The notes under the pieces were generated by a model, which did not search any database, was not told the origin of the DNA, and saw only the letters and a program-made list of their open reading frames with translations. The translations under genes and the position numbers were made by a program. A DNA stretch of 64,000 bases from Ophthalmolycus amberensis (Eukaryota > Chordata > Actinopteri > Perciformes > Zoarcidae): positions 1,983,001 to 2,047,000 of the forward strand of contig JAFEUB010000846.1 in the NCBI GenBank assembly GCA_024529925.1, written 5' to 3'. Below are positions 12,446-24,536 of this stretch, in pieces; within the stretch, counting starts at the first letter, position 1, and each line of letters begins with the position of its first letter.

Positions 12446-12684
12446 CTAAAAGTAGGCCAAAGCTTGCTCCCTCAGCATGAGTCTCTTCTTCTTCATCCTG
12501 CGGTTCTGGAACCAGATCTTCACTTGTTGGTCGCTGAGGTTCAGACGGTCGGAGAGCTCCCTCCGCCGCTGTCTGGTGATGAACTCATTCAGCATGAATT
12601 CGCCTTCTAGCTCAGCCAGCTGCAGTTTGGAATACGGTTTACGCTTCTTTCTGGTCCGAGTGTGCATCGGGTACCACGGGGCAC
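12446..12684 (-). CDS. hoxc12a: hoxc12a exon 2 (homeobox exon)
   Basis: Second coding exon of hoxc12a. The splice acceptor CCCCCAG is at 12685-12691 on the gene strand, so exon 2 starts at 12684. Joined to exon 1 in phase 1, it gives a glycine followed by APWYPMHTRT, the standard Hox12 linker. The homeodomain occupies about residues 205-264 of the 273-aa product. It carries the recognition-helix WFQNRR motif with Gln50 and Asn51 at residues 254 and 255. The C-terminus ends LREQALAYF directly before the stop codon. Hox12 homeodomains bind TTAC-type sites typical of posterior Hox proteins. Confidence 0.97.
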
Positions 12685-13811
12685 CTGGGGGAGAGGGAGG
12701 GAGGGGAGGGGAGGGGAGGGGGGGGGGGGGGTGACAACGGATTAGTCACCACAGTTGCAAAATCATGGTCACCTCCAAGGTTATGAGGAGCAGGGGCGTC
12801 AGTTGTCCAAGGGTATCGGGCAATTGCCTAACTGTGCATATGGGCTAAGTTAAATTTGCATTCATTTGAGCAGTAAACTGGAACGCAATCACTAAAAGTC
12901 AAATTACATTTGACAATTACAAAGCAACTACCAAAGATACGGCCGCGGACATAACACGTTTAAGTCATCTAGAGAGGATTTCTCTGTTTTGCAGATGATC
13001 TCAAATGTAGGAATATTAGGATTCAGAGAAATGGCGCCCCTGAGCTTTCACTTCCTCCACACACACAGCCAAACTGGATTTGTTTTGGTCTCTGTTGGGA
13101 CATATTTGATATCAAACGTCATTTCAGATCCACCAGAACCTGCACAATTCTGTGCAATTTGTGATCGTTTTTTTGTATTTCTCAATCCTCTCTAGAGACC
13201 ACCAGTATACAGTGGCTTGTGTCACAGCAAGTTTTATTGTTGCAGTTAAAGTAGCATTAACGTGATAATTAAGCCGTGCTTGAAAATACCCCTACTTATT
13301 TGCGAGTTTCAGAGCATATTAAATGACTCTTGAGTACACAGCGACAGATATTAATTCTGTTTACGAGTCATTAAGAAAACTCTCTCTATTCAATGCAGTC
13401 ATCCAAAACACCTCTCCTCTTTAAATCACTACGCTAATTCGTTTAGGCCGACACAAAGTGTAACAATACAACTGCCATTACTATGCCTGGATCACAGCTT
13501 TGTGGTTCGAGAGCAGGAAATGCAATGAAGGGGTTGATAATGTATTCAAAAGCTGGTGAGCATTAAGGCTTGGTGAGGTTATCTGTGACTGTACCACATG
13601 GCGCGTGAGGCATTTTAGGGCAACCCCTAGCGGCGTTTGCACACCACGCAACCACCCTGCAGGCTAATCTGGCTGCAAATTGTGCATCAAGATAAGGAGC
13701 CCTAATGACCGTGTAATACCGCAAGTGCACGCTATGTGCTAGTCTTTTATAAATAATGTTAACATGTGTTTCAAATAATTGTTGTTGAATAAATAAAAAA
13801 GAAGCACCCAC
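12685..13811 (-). other. hoxc12a: hoxc12a intron (1127 bp)
   Basis: Bounded by donor GAG|GTGGGT at 13812/13811 and acceptor CAG at 12685-12687. Phase 1, as usual for Hox12. Apart from the terminal polypyrimidine tract I see no repeats or coding potential. Confidence 0.9.
12687..12731. repeat. 45-bp homopurine/homopyrimidine tract forming the exon 2 polypyrimidine tract
   Basis: The plus strand is uninterrupted purine for 45 bp, ending in 14 consecutive G residues and including several GGGGA units. On the gene strand it is the C-rich polypyrimidine tract that abuts the AG acceptor of hoxc12a exon 2. The G-runs on the opposite (template) strand could fold as a G-quadruplex or support triplex DNA. 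Confidence 0.8.
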
Positions 13812-14394
13812 CTCCGCCTATGGCTATGTTGCTTGGATGGTTTCCCGGTGACACCAGGGTCTGTGTGTCGCTGGATGGAGGCTTGCTGCCCTCGTTGAGC
13901 AGAGAGGAGCTGGAGTCGGACTCCATTGACTGACATGATGGCGGGTCTTGCGTTAGCTGTTCGGTCCCATAATCATATTTGGAGAAGGCGGCTGTGCTGC
14001 CAATTCCACTGTGCATCCCGTGATCAGATGTTAATGACGATGTGTCCCTCGCGCTGTCCTCTCGTTTGAGGCTGCTGCCACCTGAACAGGTCTCCCTGTT
14101 CCCGTTGCTATAATAACATTTACCCTCTTCTGGTCTGCTAATTTCACACGAGCGATTGAAAGAAGGGGTAATAGACACGGGGCTGCTAAAGTAGGATTGA
14201 GAGTATCCATTGTACGGCTCCGAAGGATTCCACGGAAGGGAGCAAACATTGTCCCTTCTCGGGTAGGAGAGCGACGGTAGCCCCGCCAGTTGTCCCCCTG
14301 AGGCTCTAAAATTCGGAAAATAAAATGTGTCTCCTGTGTGGATGTTTACCAAAGGTCCCACAAACCCTGGATTAAGGAGATTATGCTCGCCCAT
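13812..14394 (-). CDS. hoxc12a: hoxc12a exon 1
   Basis: First coding exon of hoxc12a, a Hox paralogue-group-12 homeodomain transcription factor. The chosen start is the ATG at 14394, giving MGEHNLLNPGFVGPLVNI, the family N-terminus. An in-frame ATG at 14412 would add six residues (MVGPAE) and is less likely. Conserved Hox12 blocks are GDTFYFPNFRASG (about 21-33), LPSLSYPRRDNVCSLPW (about 38-54) and DPPSCQSMESDSSSSLLNEG (about 153-172). The exon holds 194 codons plus one base. Spliced to exon 2, it gives an 822-nt ORF including the stop codon (273 aa). The gene lies in the expected order between hoxc11a and hoxc13a, with the same orientation. Posterior hoxc genes are normally expressed in the tail bud and caudal fin region. 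Confidence 0.97.
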
Positions 14395-14470
14395 TTCCGC
14401 GGGCCCGACCAACAGCTTCTAGTTTATAGCAATCTGACATTTAACATAGTTAAACCTGGAGGGGCGCCTG

Positions 14471-14493
14471 ATTGGTCATCCACAAACCACGTG
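14471..14493 (-). promoter_or_regulatory. hoxc12a: hoxc12a proximal promoter elements: CCAAT box and CACGTG E-box
   Basis: On the gene strand a CCAAT box (plus-strand ATTGG, 14471-14475) lies about 80 bp upstream of the ATG, and a palindromic CACGTG (14488-14493) lies 94 bp upstream. A TATAAA on the gene strand at 14578-14583 is a possible TATA box; another at 14422-14427 is probably too close to the ATG. The E-box position matches those of hoxc11a and hoxc13a. Confidence 0.45.
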
Positions 14494-17486
14494 TGCAGGC
14501 TAACTTCTGCTCCACATGGTACCACCCACTCGGTCCATCTCAGACAAAACAAAACATTAACTTCTGTATTACAGAGGTTTATATGCTTTTTAAAAATACA
14601 ATAAAATCCTTTTATTAAAAATGTAGAATCTTGTTTTCCTCCACTTGAGTCACGCTGAGTCCAAAAGGAGCCCAGGCTGCTTCTCCTTTTACACTCATGG
14701 AACTGTCCGTGGCCTCGTCTAATATCTTTATAAGCTGGCAAAAGTTTTTTAAACGCTATTTCTTATGAAAACTATTTTTCTTTAGAGGAGAGGGTGCATA
14801 TGCCTTCTTGTTTTCTAGCTAATTATGGTTGAATTCCATGTCATATAAAGCTGTGATGTTCCAATTTTACAAGCTTGTTTTAAGAAAAGACTGATGCTCA
14901 TTGCCGCACTCTACTCATATTTACAGTAACGGGGTCAGCAGGTTGAAGCCACTGGCTGTGTAAAAGAGAACGATATTCCACAAGGTTACTTTAAGAGGAT
15001 ATATTTCACATAATATCCCCTAGTACACCTCACATGAACAACTTTAACAGATACCTCCAATAAACGTTCACAGCCAAACTCTGGTGGGATTGTTATACCT
15101 CTCACAATTCTTTTATATGAATTTTACAAGATATCAGAGGGCACTCAACTGATTCAATCAGCAGAGTATCTCTGCTTTATATCTCGCTAATTAGTTGATT
15201 TGTAGATGCAGGTCTGAAGACACTGAACAAACATTGGATATATACCATTCTCTATAGTATATGGCTCTGTTTTACCAACAAAAAAACTTTTCAGAGATTC
15301 CATCACAGTACACGTTTTCAGCAGAAACCTTCACCATGGTGTGCAAATGATTCATGCATACTGTCTTCAGCTGGCACAAGGATTTCTAATGTGTCTTTGG
15401 TCATCAAACTGCCCAATTATCATCGTCAACTGCATTCTCATGACTGACCCTTGCCTTTTGCATTCCTCTCCAGCGTCAACAGACTCATTAACTGCAAAAT
15501 AAATCTAGAAGGACTTTCCCATCATTTATAGCTTTCTATATTTTTTATTTTGCTAATCCCTCTCTACCTTTATAAATCCAGAATTTACCACCGTCCCTCC
15601 TCTCCACTATTTAAGCAAGACACAATCAATTTATGGATCTCAAAAGTTTTCATAACTGAGCAGTGGGGAGTTGCTTTTGTCTCAATTATGGCAATTAAAA
15701 AATAGTCTGGCTACGTCAAGGACGAAAAGTTTGACTCATCAATGACACATAGTCCTAAATATAACTGAGCACTAAGCACAGGCATACCTCTCTGTCAATC
15801 CACCCAAGTTCACGAAACAGAGTCACGGTGGGTTGAACTTGATATTGAACTCAAATACTCAATCTAAATGAATTAAAGTAGACATTTGAATCAATGAACT
15901 AGAATAAACTGCATAAGGATGTGACAGCAGTGAGGACTGACAGTCTGACTCATATAAATAATGTGTATGTATTCCAAGATGCTCTGCTGACTTAAAAAGC
16001 AACTCATAATTTGTCTGAAACACACTGTTTATTTTTACTATTCAGACTATTATCGATCATTATATTTTCAAACTGAATGAATAATTAATATCATGAGTTT
16101 GGGATTAACACGTGTGCATGGGTTACAGCAGTTTGCACATGCGTGCTGGCTGGCGCTGGTTGCGTGCTACACATTTGCCAATGAAGTGTTATGTGAGAGC
16201 ATATTTAAACATTGGTTTGGAAACGATTTGCGAGTCAGCCGATATTTGAGCTGCTTCCGTCACTTGTGACTATCCTATCTAACCCAAAGGCACGGCACCA
16301 GGCACCAGCAAGCTCTAGCCTTAAATAGGCAGACAAATAGCAAATGTTTGAACTGGAGAGGCTCACAGGGATCCGTTGCGGTTTCATTCTGTCCCTTGGA
16401 CTCATTGGCTCAACCATCATTGCACATTGTTGCATCTAGTTTGTGAGTCTCGCAATGCAGCACAACACTAATCCAATATGATATCTTGTGCCTCGGTGGG
16501 AGCAATACGGTGTCGTCACTGCGCGTGTTATAACAGCAACCAAACGCAAAACAGTGCAGTCTGATGTTTACAACAAAATGGCCCGGACGGTCGTCCAGTA
16601 AGTGAGCAACGTACAGGCTTAAATCTTGGGCGAAAGAGGCCATGTGTTGCACCTCCTTCCCTCGTCTCTCCACGCCTCCGATCCTGTGCTCCCATGAATC
16701 CGCATTTCATAATCAAACAACTGGTCGTCTGTTCACTGCATCTTTAGCTCAGCTGGCGATGATGTCACGAGGTGTAGGCGTTGTGCTCTCATTTAGAAAA
16801 ACGAAAATGAGCCGTTAAAGAAGAACTTGGTAAACCAAACATTGGACTGTCAAGGTCACTGCCTCGTACACTGTCTGCTCGATATTGAAATTACCCTCCT
16901 GGAATCCACGGGTCCTGTCCAGACAGGGCAATAGCCCAAACAAAAGGCTTTTCTTCCCTTTTCTCTCTTTGATTCTCTGCAGGCTGGTCGCCGCAGTTAT
17001 AGCCTTGCAACCCTTTTAAAGCTCCCTTTAAGGAAAACAAACCACCAAGGGACGCCTTAAGCACCCACAACGTTTAAGTTGAAAGGTTTAGCTGATCTTT
17101 TGCGTTTGTTTACAACAGACGGTATTTCATTTGGCTTTCATATTCTGTGACTGAGCTGAGGAAAATAAACATGTATTCTACTTCAACATGTTTTTTAAGT
17201 AAAGCCCATATCCATCTGGATTTTTTAAATGTAATTTAATATTAATAACACGTAATTTAATACATTAATAGTAATTCAGTATGTATAATTATTTTGTCCA
17301 TAAATGCAAATTAAACATCGCAAACTAGCATTTGGAGTAAAGCCATTGCGTCATATTTGAACTTGACGGACATTTTGTATAAAGTTATAATGCTACAAGC
17401 TGCGCAAGGTATTTCCTTAAATGTTCCATTCCTTTAAATATCTTTTATTTCAATATCTGTTCAATTCATTTTCAACTTTGGTGTTT

Positions 17487-17488
<2 letters not shown>

Positions 17489-17552
<64 letters not shown>
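17489..17552. repeat. (GT)32 microsatellite
   Basis: 64 bp of uninterrupted GT dinucleotides followed by CTGTCTGT. A perfect array this long is expected to be length-polymorphic and can adopt Z-DNA. Confidence 0.98.
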
Positions 17553-17553
<1 letters not shown>

Positions 17554-18285
17554 TGTCTGTAATCAAGTGGATCAAATGTAAGAAAGTGCTCATCCACAGG
17601 ACTATTTCATGATTAACAAATGTCAAGAATTTTCAAACCAAACAAAGCAGATGGGATTAAAACGCTTCAACACATGTGACTGTCAAACATGACCACAGGC
17701 AAATGTGTGAAACATACTCTTATAGCCATATATCATAGCTATATTCAAAGACATCAACGAAAAATAGATAGGAGCTACATAAATAAATACAAAACTGAAC
17801 TTTAAATCCTGGTTATCTGTCCTTTTTTATACTGTCTCGATATGTGATTTCCACATTATCGGATGTATTCCAACAGTAGAGCCATCAAAACACAAAGCAA
17901 GGCATTGATTGCATAAATGTAAAATTAAACAATACCAAAAATATAACGTATAATGATTAGGACCAACGTGCATGCTTCAGCTGTAACTTCTCTATTTGTG
18001 GCATTATTTGTACAAGCAGGGCTTGCACATTAAAAGTTAGAAAAACTTCTGCATCAAAATGATACTAATTGTCAAATACATATTTCATAAATATTATAAA
18101 ACGCACAGAACCAAACAACACTGAGCCAAATGTGTCATGACAACAAAACAACAAATGAACTGAACTTAAATATTCAGTTGAAGCACTTCCTGATAGTTTC
18201 CTCTGGTCACCACAAGAGGCTATCAGCCCCCTGTCTCATGTGTCCTGTTGAACGTGGCCTGCAGCCCTGACGTCTCCACACACGG

Positions 18286-18308
18286 GCACACACACACACA
18301 CACACACA
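18286..18308. repeat. short (CA)n microsatellite
   Basis: A CA dinucleotide run of about 11 units in the hoxc12a-hoxc13a interval. Confidence 0.9.
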
Positions 18309-21229
18309 ACCAAAAGCAATGCAACTTTTTAAAATACATCTCATGTTTTCAAGGTAAAATCAGCGGTGGATGAGGGTGCAAAGATTTTAGTTCCGTTTAC
18401 TTCATTATTATTTGAAAGGATTATTTGGTGAGTTTATTCACGGGTCTTTGTTTTGTATATTAAGTGTTAATCCCGGGCGTTTAGTCTGCTTCATTATTTT
18501 AAGTGATACAGTGAAATAAACTGTAAACTGTATATTGCAGTGTTCGGTTAACAGAACATAATTCCAGAATTTCTTCTACAATTGTATAAAAACTATTTTG
18601 AATAGGATTATATGGATATTACCGTATTTATTCACTGTGACATGTATTATTTAGAAAACAAACTGTACATTCTGGTATATTGAAAGAAAATTTTTTCGTT
18701 TGAATTACACATAAAAATAATTTGCATATTGTGCAAGTTTTTAAAAACGATTTTGTTTGAGACTCGTCATGTTATGTGGCAGACATTAAATATACTGCTA
18801 TAACTGTTTTAATTATTATTATAATTTCGGCTATAATGCTAAATATCAAGAGTTAAATGTATACATGTATAAAGTAGGCCTAATTTTCTCTCAACTTCAT
18901 CACACGCTTTACTTTGAAGAAAACAATAATTTGACAAAGAAGTAGGCTACAAATCATATATCCATCATGTCTGTGGAAGTTAGTTTTGACTGTTCAATGC
19001 GCAGCGTTTGTTGTGAGCTAAACCGTCATAAAACAAAGTTCATAGGTCCTACTGCCATAGGAAGAAAACGGCCATACCTTTAATCGTTATAGTGTGGGCG
19101 ATGTCGTATTATCGTTTCTTCTTGCTGCGTAGACAGTATGGCTGCTTGCTGCGGATTACTGGTGTTAGTGTGAGACGTCAAAAGTCCTACCTGTCCTTTG
19201 TCAATAATAAACACCTCATGAGGACTGCATGAAACCATTGGTTCCAGAGTGCCTGCCAGAGCAATAGGACTTCTGCAAAACACTAAGGAACAGAGCCCAA
19301 ATGTTAACGCAAAGCTCTGAGAGATGGTCAGAAATGCAGGTCAGAGGATATCGCTACACTTCCCCTTTTTTATGTATTTATGGCATGCCATTAAGCCCGG
19401 CTGTCTAGACAGGGAAATAACACCTTGTTTGCCTACAAACAAACCATTAGCATTGGTGTCCAGCCTCTATTTATTATTCACAATCTGCTGTGATGTCAAG
19501 GTCAAAGTGACTGCATAGTCATGGTCAAGGGTAAGTCAGGAGACCCAGAACTTTCCACGAGGATCGAAAATCCAGGAAGCAGACAAACTTTTAAAAAATG
19601 TACCATAAATTAAGTCCAACGGCTTGGATTCCAATCAACAAACTCAAAATACCTGAAGAACTGGAGAACAGTGACAAGCCCAGCTAACCTATTGACAATT
19701 TAAACTACTAAAACACTGGCATGTTGACGTCATGTTTTCAGCAATAGCTTCAACATTACACACTTCAGGGGGAAATAGTTAGGGCTTATACGTTCATTAT
19801 TTTGACTTCAAAGCAAAAGACAGGTTTTATTTATTTACATTTACGTCAGGACATGAACTATTCTGCAGTTATGTTCATTTAGATTTAACACTGAAATAAG
19901 GACTTGTGATATACTAGTTTAAAGTATCTAAAAGTAAACCACCTTCAACGTTTATTATTCTCAGATCGGGCGTTTTTAAATGTAATTTCTCGACATATTC
20001 TCAACTTTCATATCTGAGGTAGCCTAACTTACCTATGAGAGAACAAGTTACTTTTGCTCGATAACACTGGCCACACGTAAAACTTTCCGCATTCATACAT
20101 ACATACATACCTAAATAATAAATATATAATCCACTAATAAATAGACTCGATCTGCAATGCAACGTCGGGCTGATACCAGCGTTTAGCGTGCGCACGTGTA
20201 TACGTATCCATAATACGTACAGATGGAATAAATAGGGAGTTCATATATAGGTGACAGAATCGAATGCATCCAAGTTAATTGCTAAACTCACCTAATTATA
20301 CTGAAACAGTGTGCTATAGCAGGTCAAATCAAAACTAATTACGTGGGGGGCTGCAAAACTATAGCCTGTAATACAGGTGCATGTGCTTTAAAAGTATATT
20401 TACACATGCAAATGGTTGGCAGCTTATAATGTATGCATGTATTATTGTTATCTTAATAAAAGCATAATAAGCAGCATATAATGTTGGCCTTCAATACACC
20501 GGACGGTGACAGGGAAGGACACGTGCTTGTTGAACTCTTAGGTGCAGGTAATAATGATAATGATCATCATTTGATGAACAATAACTAATTTACCTGTGGA
20601 ATATGAAAAAGGTCTGAAAATACTATGCTGGGATCAACCAGTATCCGTGAAAGCTGTTGAATAAATCGCAGTTAAGAGGGTTTCCGCATGTTTGATATGA
20701 TTCTGAAATTGCACTTCTGCCATGTATCCGGTAACACATCTTGAATATTCATTCCGATTCAAAATGCGGTTTGAGTTGGAGGGCAGGGCGTGGTAGATTT
20801 GGACATACAGTGTTTGGACATACAGTTCGTCTCACCCGCCTTACGTGTTTTTTTTAACTGATACAATTGAAGGATCAAGTCTTAATACAGCATTTCTTTC
20901 TGGAACAGAAATGGTTTAAATATCATGATTCACTCGGTATTTTTCAGTTTGAGAAAAGGCGCCGTGCTGCTCACCAAACATCATGAAGCACTGTATTAGC
21001 TCCTTATGCCATTAACACGACTCCAGGATGCCCAATAAGTCTTAATCAAGCACTCTGTGACGTCAAATACTCACTCGCTCATCCGCTGCTGATGTTATGG
21101 ATTCAACATGAGGAGGAAAGACGACAGTGTTTAGAGCTTCTGCAGCTTAATGACACCATATGTGCAGTTGAAACGGAAGGAAATACTGCACGTATTGACT
21201 AAAATATTTTAGCATTTTCATAATCATCA

Positions 21230-21235
21230 TTTATT
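21230..21235 (-). promoter_or_regulatory. hoxc13a: candidate hoxc13a poly(A) signal
   Basis: This is the nearest canonical AATAAA on the gene strand downstream of the hoxc13a stop codon, about 926 nt away. An ATTAAA variant occurs slightly nearer, at about 21400. This suggests a 3' UTR of roughly 0.8-0.95 kb, but noncanonical signals closer to the stop codon cannot be excluded. Confidence 0.3.
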
Positions 21236-22160
21236 TATGAAACACGTTACCAGTACGTAATTCAACACCACAATACAGTTCACATACTGCACGAAAGTAG
21301 AAAGTACAGGCTTCGTATAAGGCGTGTGGTCAGCTGCAATGCTACACTAACAACAAATAAAATAAAACGATTGTGCATTTATGTGTAATACTCACTGATT
21401 TTAATAGTTACAATCATTCCAGTTGCATGACAGAATCCTTCACTGACAAAGGAAAATATACACGTCTTGGGATATTCCAGTTTACAGTTCCGCCATATAC
21501 TAGATAATATGAATTAAATAAAAATGCATTGCACTATACAGAGTAACAACATAGGAGCTTTGTCTTGTTTTACCTCCGGCTTAATAAACATTTCCAACAC
21601 AGGAATATAGCTTTTGATATTCAGAAGGAATATTTAAAAAAAACAAACATTTTCTGTCGGTCGAAAGTCCTCTGTGCGCTTTTTGTTGAAGAAGTCTCAA
21701 TGTCAACGTGTCATTACGCCACAAATTGTGTCCATGTGGCGATTATCTTTCTAAAAGGGCATCAAACAAGTCTTCTCTGCTTTGATCTGCTCGTTGTATA
21801 AATCATTGAAATGTCAGTCCTTTTGAGATTTGGCTTGAATTAAAAGAAAAAGAAAAAGACAGACACGCAATACTTGTCTTTGAAATACAGATACTGTTTT
21901 AAATATTATATATTTATATATGTACAATCATAGAACAAATGTGAAGTGAATTTTCAATATTTTCACAGTTTTTAGAGCATTATCTCCAACTTGAAAACAG
22001 GGGATGTGGTGGCATGGTCGATGGAGATGACGGAGGTTAAATAAAAGTAAAAACACTGCCAAAATGTTCTTCAGCAAACGATTTTTGATGCAAGAGGTGA
22101 ATAAATGGCATGATGTGTTGGAAGTTATGAGTTGCAGTTTCAAGGAGGTTGCTGATCTCA

Positions 22161-22417
22161 TCAGGTGGTGTGCATATGACTGCTCTTGGATTTACAGACA
22201 AATTTCTTCTCCTTGACTCGCCGGTTTTGGAACCAGATGGTGACTTGACGCTCTGAGAGGTTGGTTCCAGCCGAGATGCGCCTTCTCTTGTCTTTGGTGA
22301 TGAACTTGCTCGCTGCATACTCTTTCTCCAGCTCCTTCAGCTGGAGCTTGGTGTAAGGGACACGTTTTTTACGCCCACGTCGGTAACTGCTTACCTCAGG
22401 CTGCAATGGCACAACAT
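22161..22417 (-). CDS. hoxc13a: hoxc13a exon 2 (homeobox exon)
   Basis: Second coding exon of hoxc13a. The acceptor CAG|AT at 22418/22417 joins exon 1 in phase 1 and recreates Asp222 of the conserved DVVPLQPEVSSYRRG linker. The homeodomain spans about residues 236-295 of the 306-aa product. It has the Hox13 signature VPYTKLQLKELEKEYAA and recognition helix WFQNRRVKEKK (Trp283). The tail ends HMHTT. Two residues look unusual for Hoxc13: Gly272 (homeodomain position 37, normally Thr) and Phe294 (position 59, normally Val), followed by Cys296. Both come from clean codons (GGA, TTT). Confidence 0.97.
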
Positions 22418-22563
22418 CTGTGGGGAAAAACAAATGCCAGGAAAATATTAAGACTATGCGCAAAAACACCGCAATGTTTCACTTCAAAATCAGCAGCAAC
22501 TGCAATTGCCATGACGATTGAATTGCTGATCGTCCGAACGTGTGTGTGTGCGCGCGCGCGCGC

Positions 22564-22609
<46 letters not shown>

Positions 22610-24536
22610 TGGTTGGGGAGGGGGTCTCAGGTGTAGCTACTACACCTGACATGTAGGAACGCAACACAGTGTTGGGTGATCCTTGGTTTCTGTAAATTAA
22701 TAGTTACTATCTGGTTACAGCCACAATTCTGCGTTGTTTTGCAATGGTAAGTGATCCATTTTTCCCTATGGCTACATGAGGATACTTAATCTTCTGATTG
22801 ACAATCTACTAAACTACGCAACACACCTTGTTAGTATCTTGGATAAATAGCTCGTATCTCGTATAATGAACTACTGAGTAAGAGTGTGTAGTAAGCCTAA
22901 ACTGCAATAAGTCTCAATGTGGCTGTAATACGCCGGTCAGAGCCAGATTACAAAATAGAAATCACTATCTGTCAACTAAAAGGAATCCTCATCTGGCCAC
23001 TAAAGTGATGAAAACTTTATGTTGTTCAATCACAAAGTTACACGTGTTGCACGTAATTTAGGTAAAAGTTCATTCATTAAAAAAACTTAAAAAGACGGAA
23101 TTTACATGAAAATTAGACATCATTTTTCCCCACTCCGTCCTTTTTAAAAGCTCCAAAACCTTTTGGCAGTGGCTTGTTCAGGTATAATAAATTCTGGGAT
23201 TACACCTTTTCGCCAAGACCTGAGTGTAAAACAGCCAATGAGAAACATGACAGGACAAGTGTGGCATTACCTTGAGAAATAGTGGCAAGCTGTGAGACAT
23301 GAAACTTTTTACCACCATGTCATTTTACAGTTATGGGTTGGGGTTATTTCTACACAGTTCTGTATAACATTATGATAGTTCTTAATTTAGGCTAATGGAT
23401 AGTCAAATATAGTTAATCGCTCAATATTTTGTCATAAGTAAATTGAGGATATCTGAGTGGAGTTCACTTTTACATTCTTTAAAGCAAACTAGTTTTGCAT
23501 GACTGTATTTGTGTATATGGTGTCCGTGAGGTGGGACAGAAACACAACGACAGCGCGCTCTTGTGTTTTTGTGCGCGCGCATTTGACTACGTGCCCGTGC
23601 CTGCGTGGCTTGCTCTTTCGATATTTTCAATATAAAATGAGGTATATGTCGTGTGAGAGATCCTCTCGAGGTCTGAGAACGTTCCTATCTGAAATTAAAA
23701 TACCCACAGAGTTCACATAGATAATAGACCCTTGTGGTAAAAGAAGCAGCCAGTAAAGACACTGTAAACTGCATATTGGACGGGCCCTGTGCATTTTCAG
23801 ATATCTTGCATGTATGACGATAAGTAAAGCAAAAGGCAAGCCTGGATTATATAATGTCAACAGATCAGTGGTTGTGAACCATTTGTGAAATGCTGAGGTT
23901 CATATGCAACTCAAATGTTTGTCAAATGAATCCAATATGCAGGAGATTGTGGACACATCGCAGGGCGCTGAGATAAATTGGGACCATCCAAACACAGCTT
24001 GGTCACTATATTGTCAAACGGGGGGCAAGGGGCTAAACTGGTGCTGCTTCCTATTCGTAACTGAAACTATATTAATCATATGACTTCATACAGCAACAAA
24101 ACTAACTGTCGAAAACAAATGTTCCGTTTCTGAATGTATAGTAAAAGGGCCATGCAACTGAAAATCTCATTGAACTCACAATTCAGATTTTTACGCATCT
24201 AGGAAAATGCATGATGATTTGCTTCATGTCAAACTGAAGAGTGCCTGGCTATACTGACAGAGCCCATAAATGACATATGACAACTCACACATGGCTTGAC
24301 AGTTATATGTTTATTCAGCACATTTAGTTTCCCCGGACTTCTATGTAAGTTGATATTGGCACTTTAACACAACAAATGTGTACACTAAGCAATAACATCT
24401 CAGCAAAGTCAAAAATATCCGGCTATATTTAAATAGCTTTCTTAATGTGATGTATTAAAAGCATACAAGCTGCTGAACTATGAATTGGAGCCTGGAGAAA
24501 GCACTGGAAGAAAATAATCTAACTATTTTCACATAC
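22418..24536 (-). other. hoxc13a: hoxc13a intron (2119 bp)
   Basis: Donor CCAG|GTATGT at 24537/24536 and acceptor CCCCACAG at 22418. Phase 1. It contains an alternating TG/CG tract 123-191 nt upstream of the acceptor and no recognisable transposon or ORF. Confidence 0.92.
22540..22608. repeat. (TG)n(CG)n(TG)n alternating purine-pyrimidine tract
   Basis: 69 bp of strictly alternating purine-pyrimidine sequence: TG units, then about eight CG units, then a long TG run. (CG)n flanked by (TG)n is the strongest natural Z-DNA-forming composition. It sits inside the hoxc13a intron near exon 2. Confidence 0.95.

Larger units (their letters stand above)
14395..22160. other. hoxc12a-hoxc13a intergenic interval (no gene recognised)
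   Basis: About 7.8 kb that includes the hoxc12a promoter at the left and the hoxc13a 3' UTR at the right. No open frame looks real, and no transposable element is recognisable. It contains a long (GT)32 microsatellite, a short CA repeat, and nuclear-receptor-like half-sites TCAAGGTCA near 16849 and 19496. Cis-regulatory content is likely but cannot be delimited from one sequence. Confidence 0.7.

Noticed and set aside
13739..13936. Minus-strand open frame overlapping the hoxc12a exon 1 donor
   Set aside because: It is out of frame with the Hox12 coding sequence and runs into the intron.
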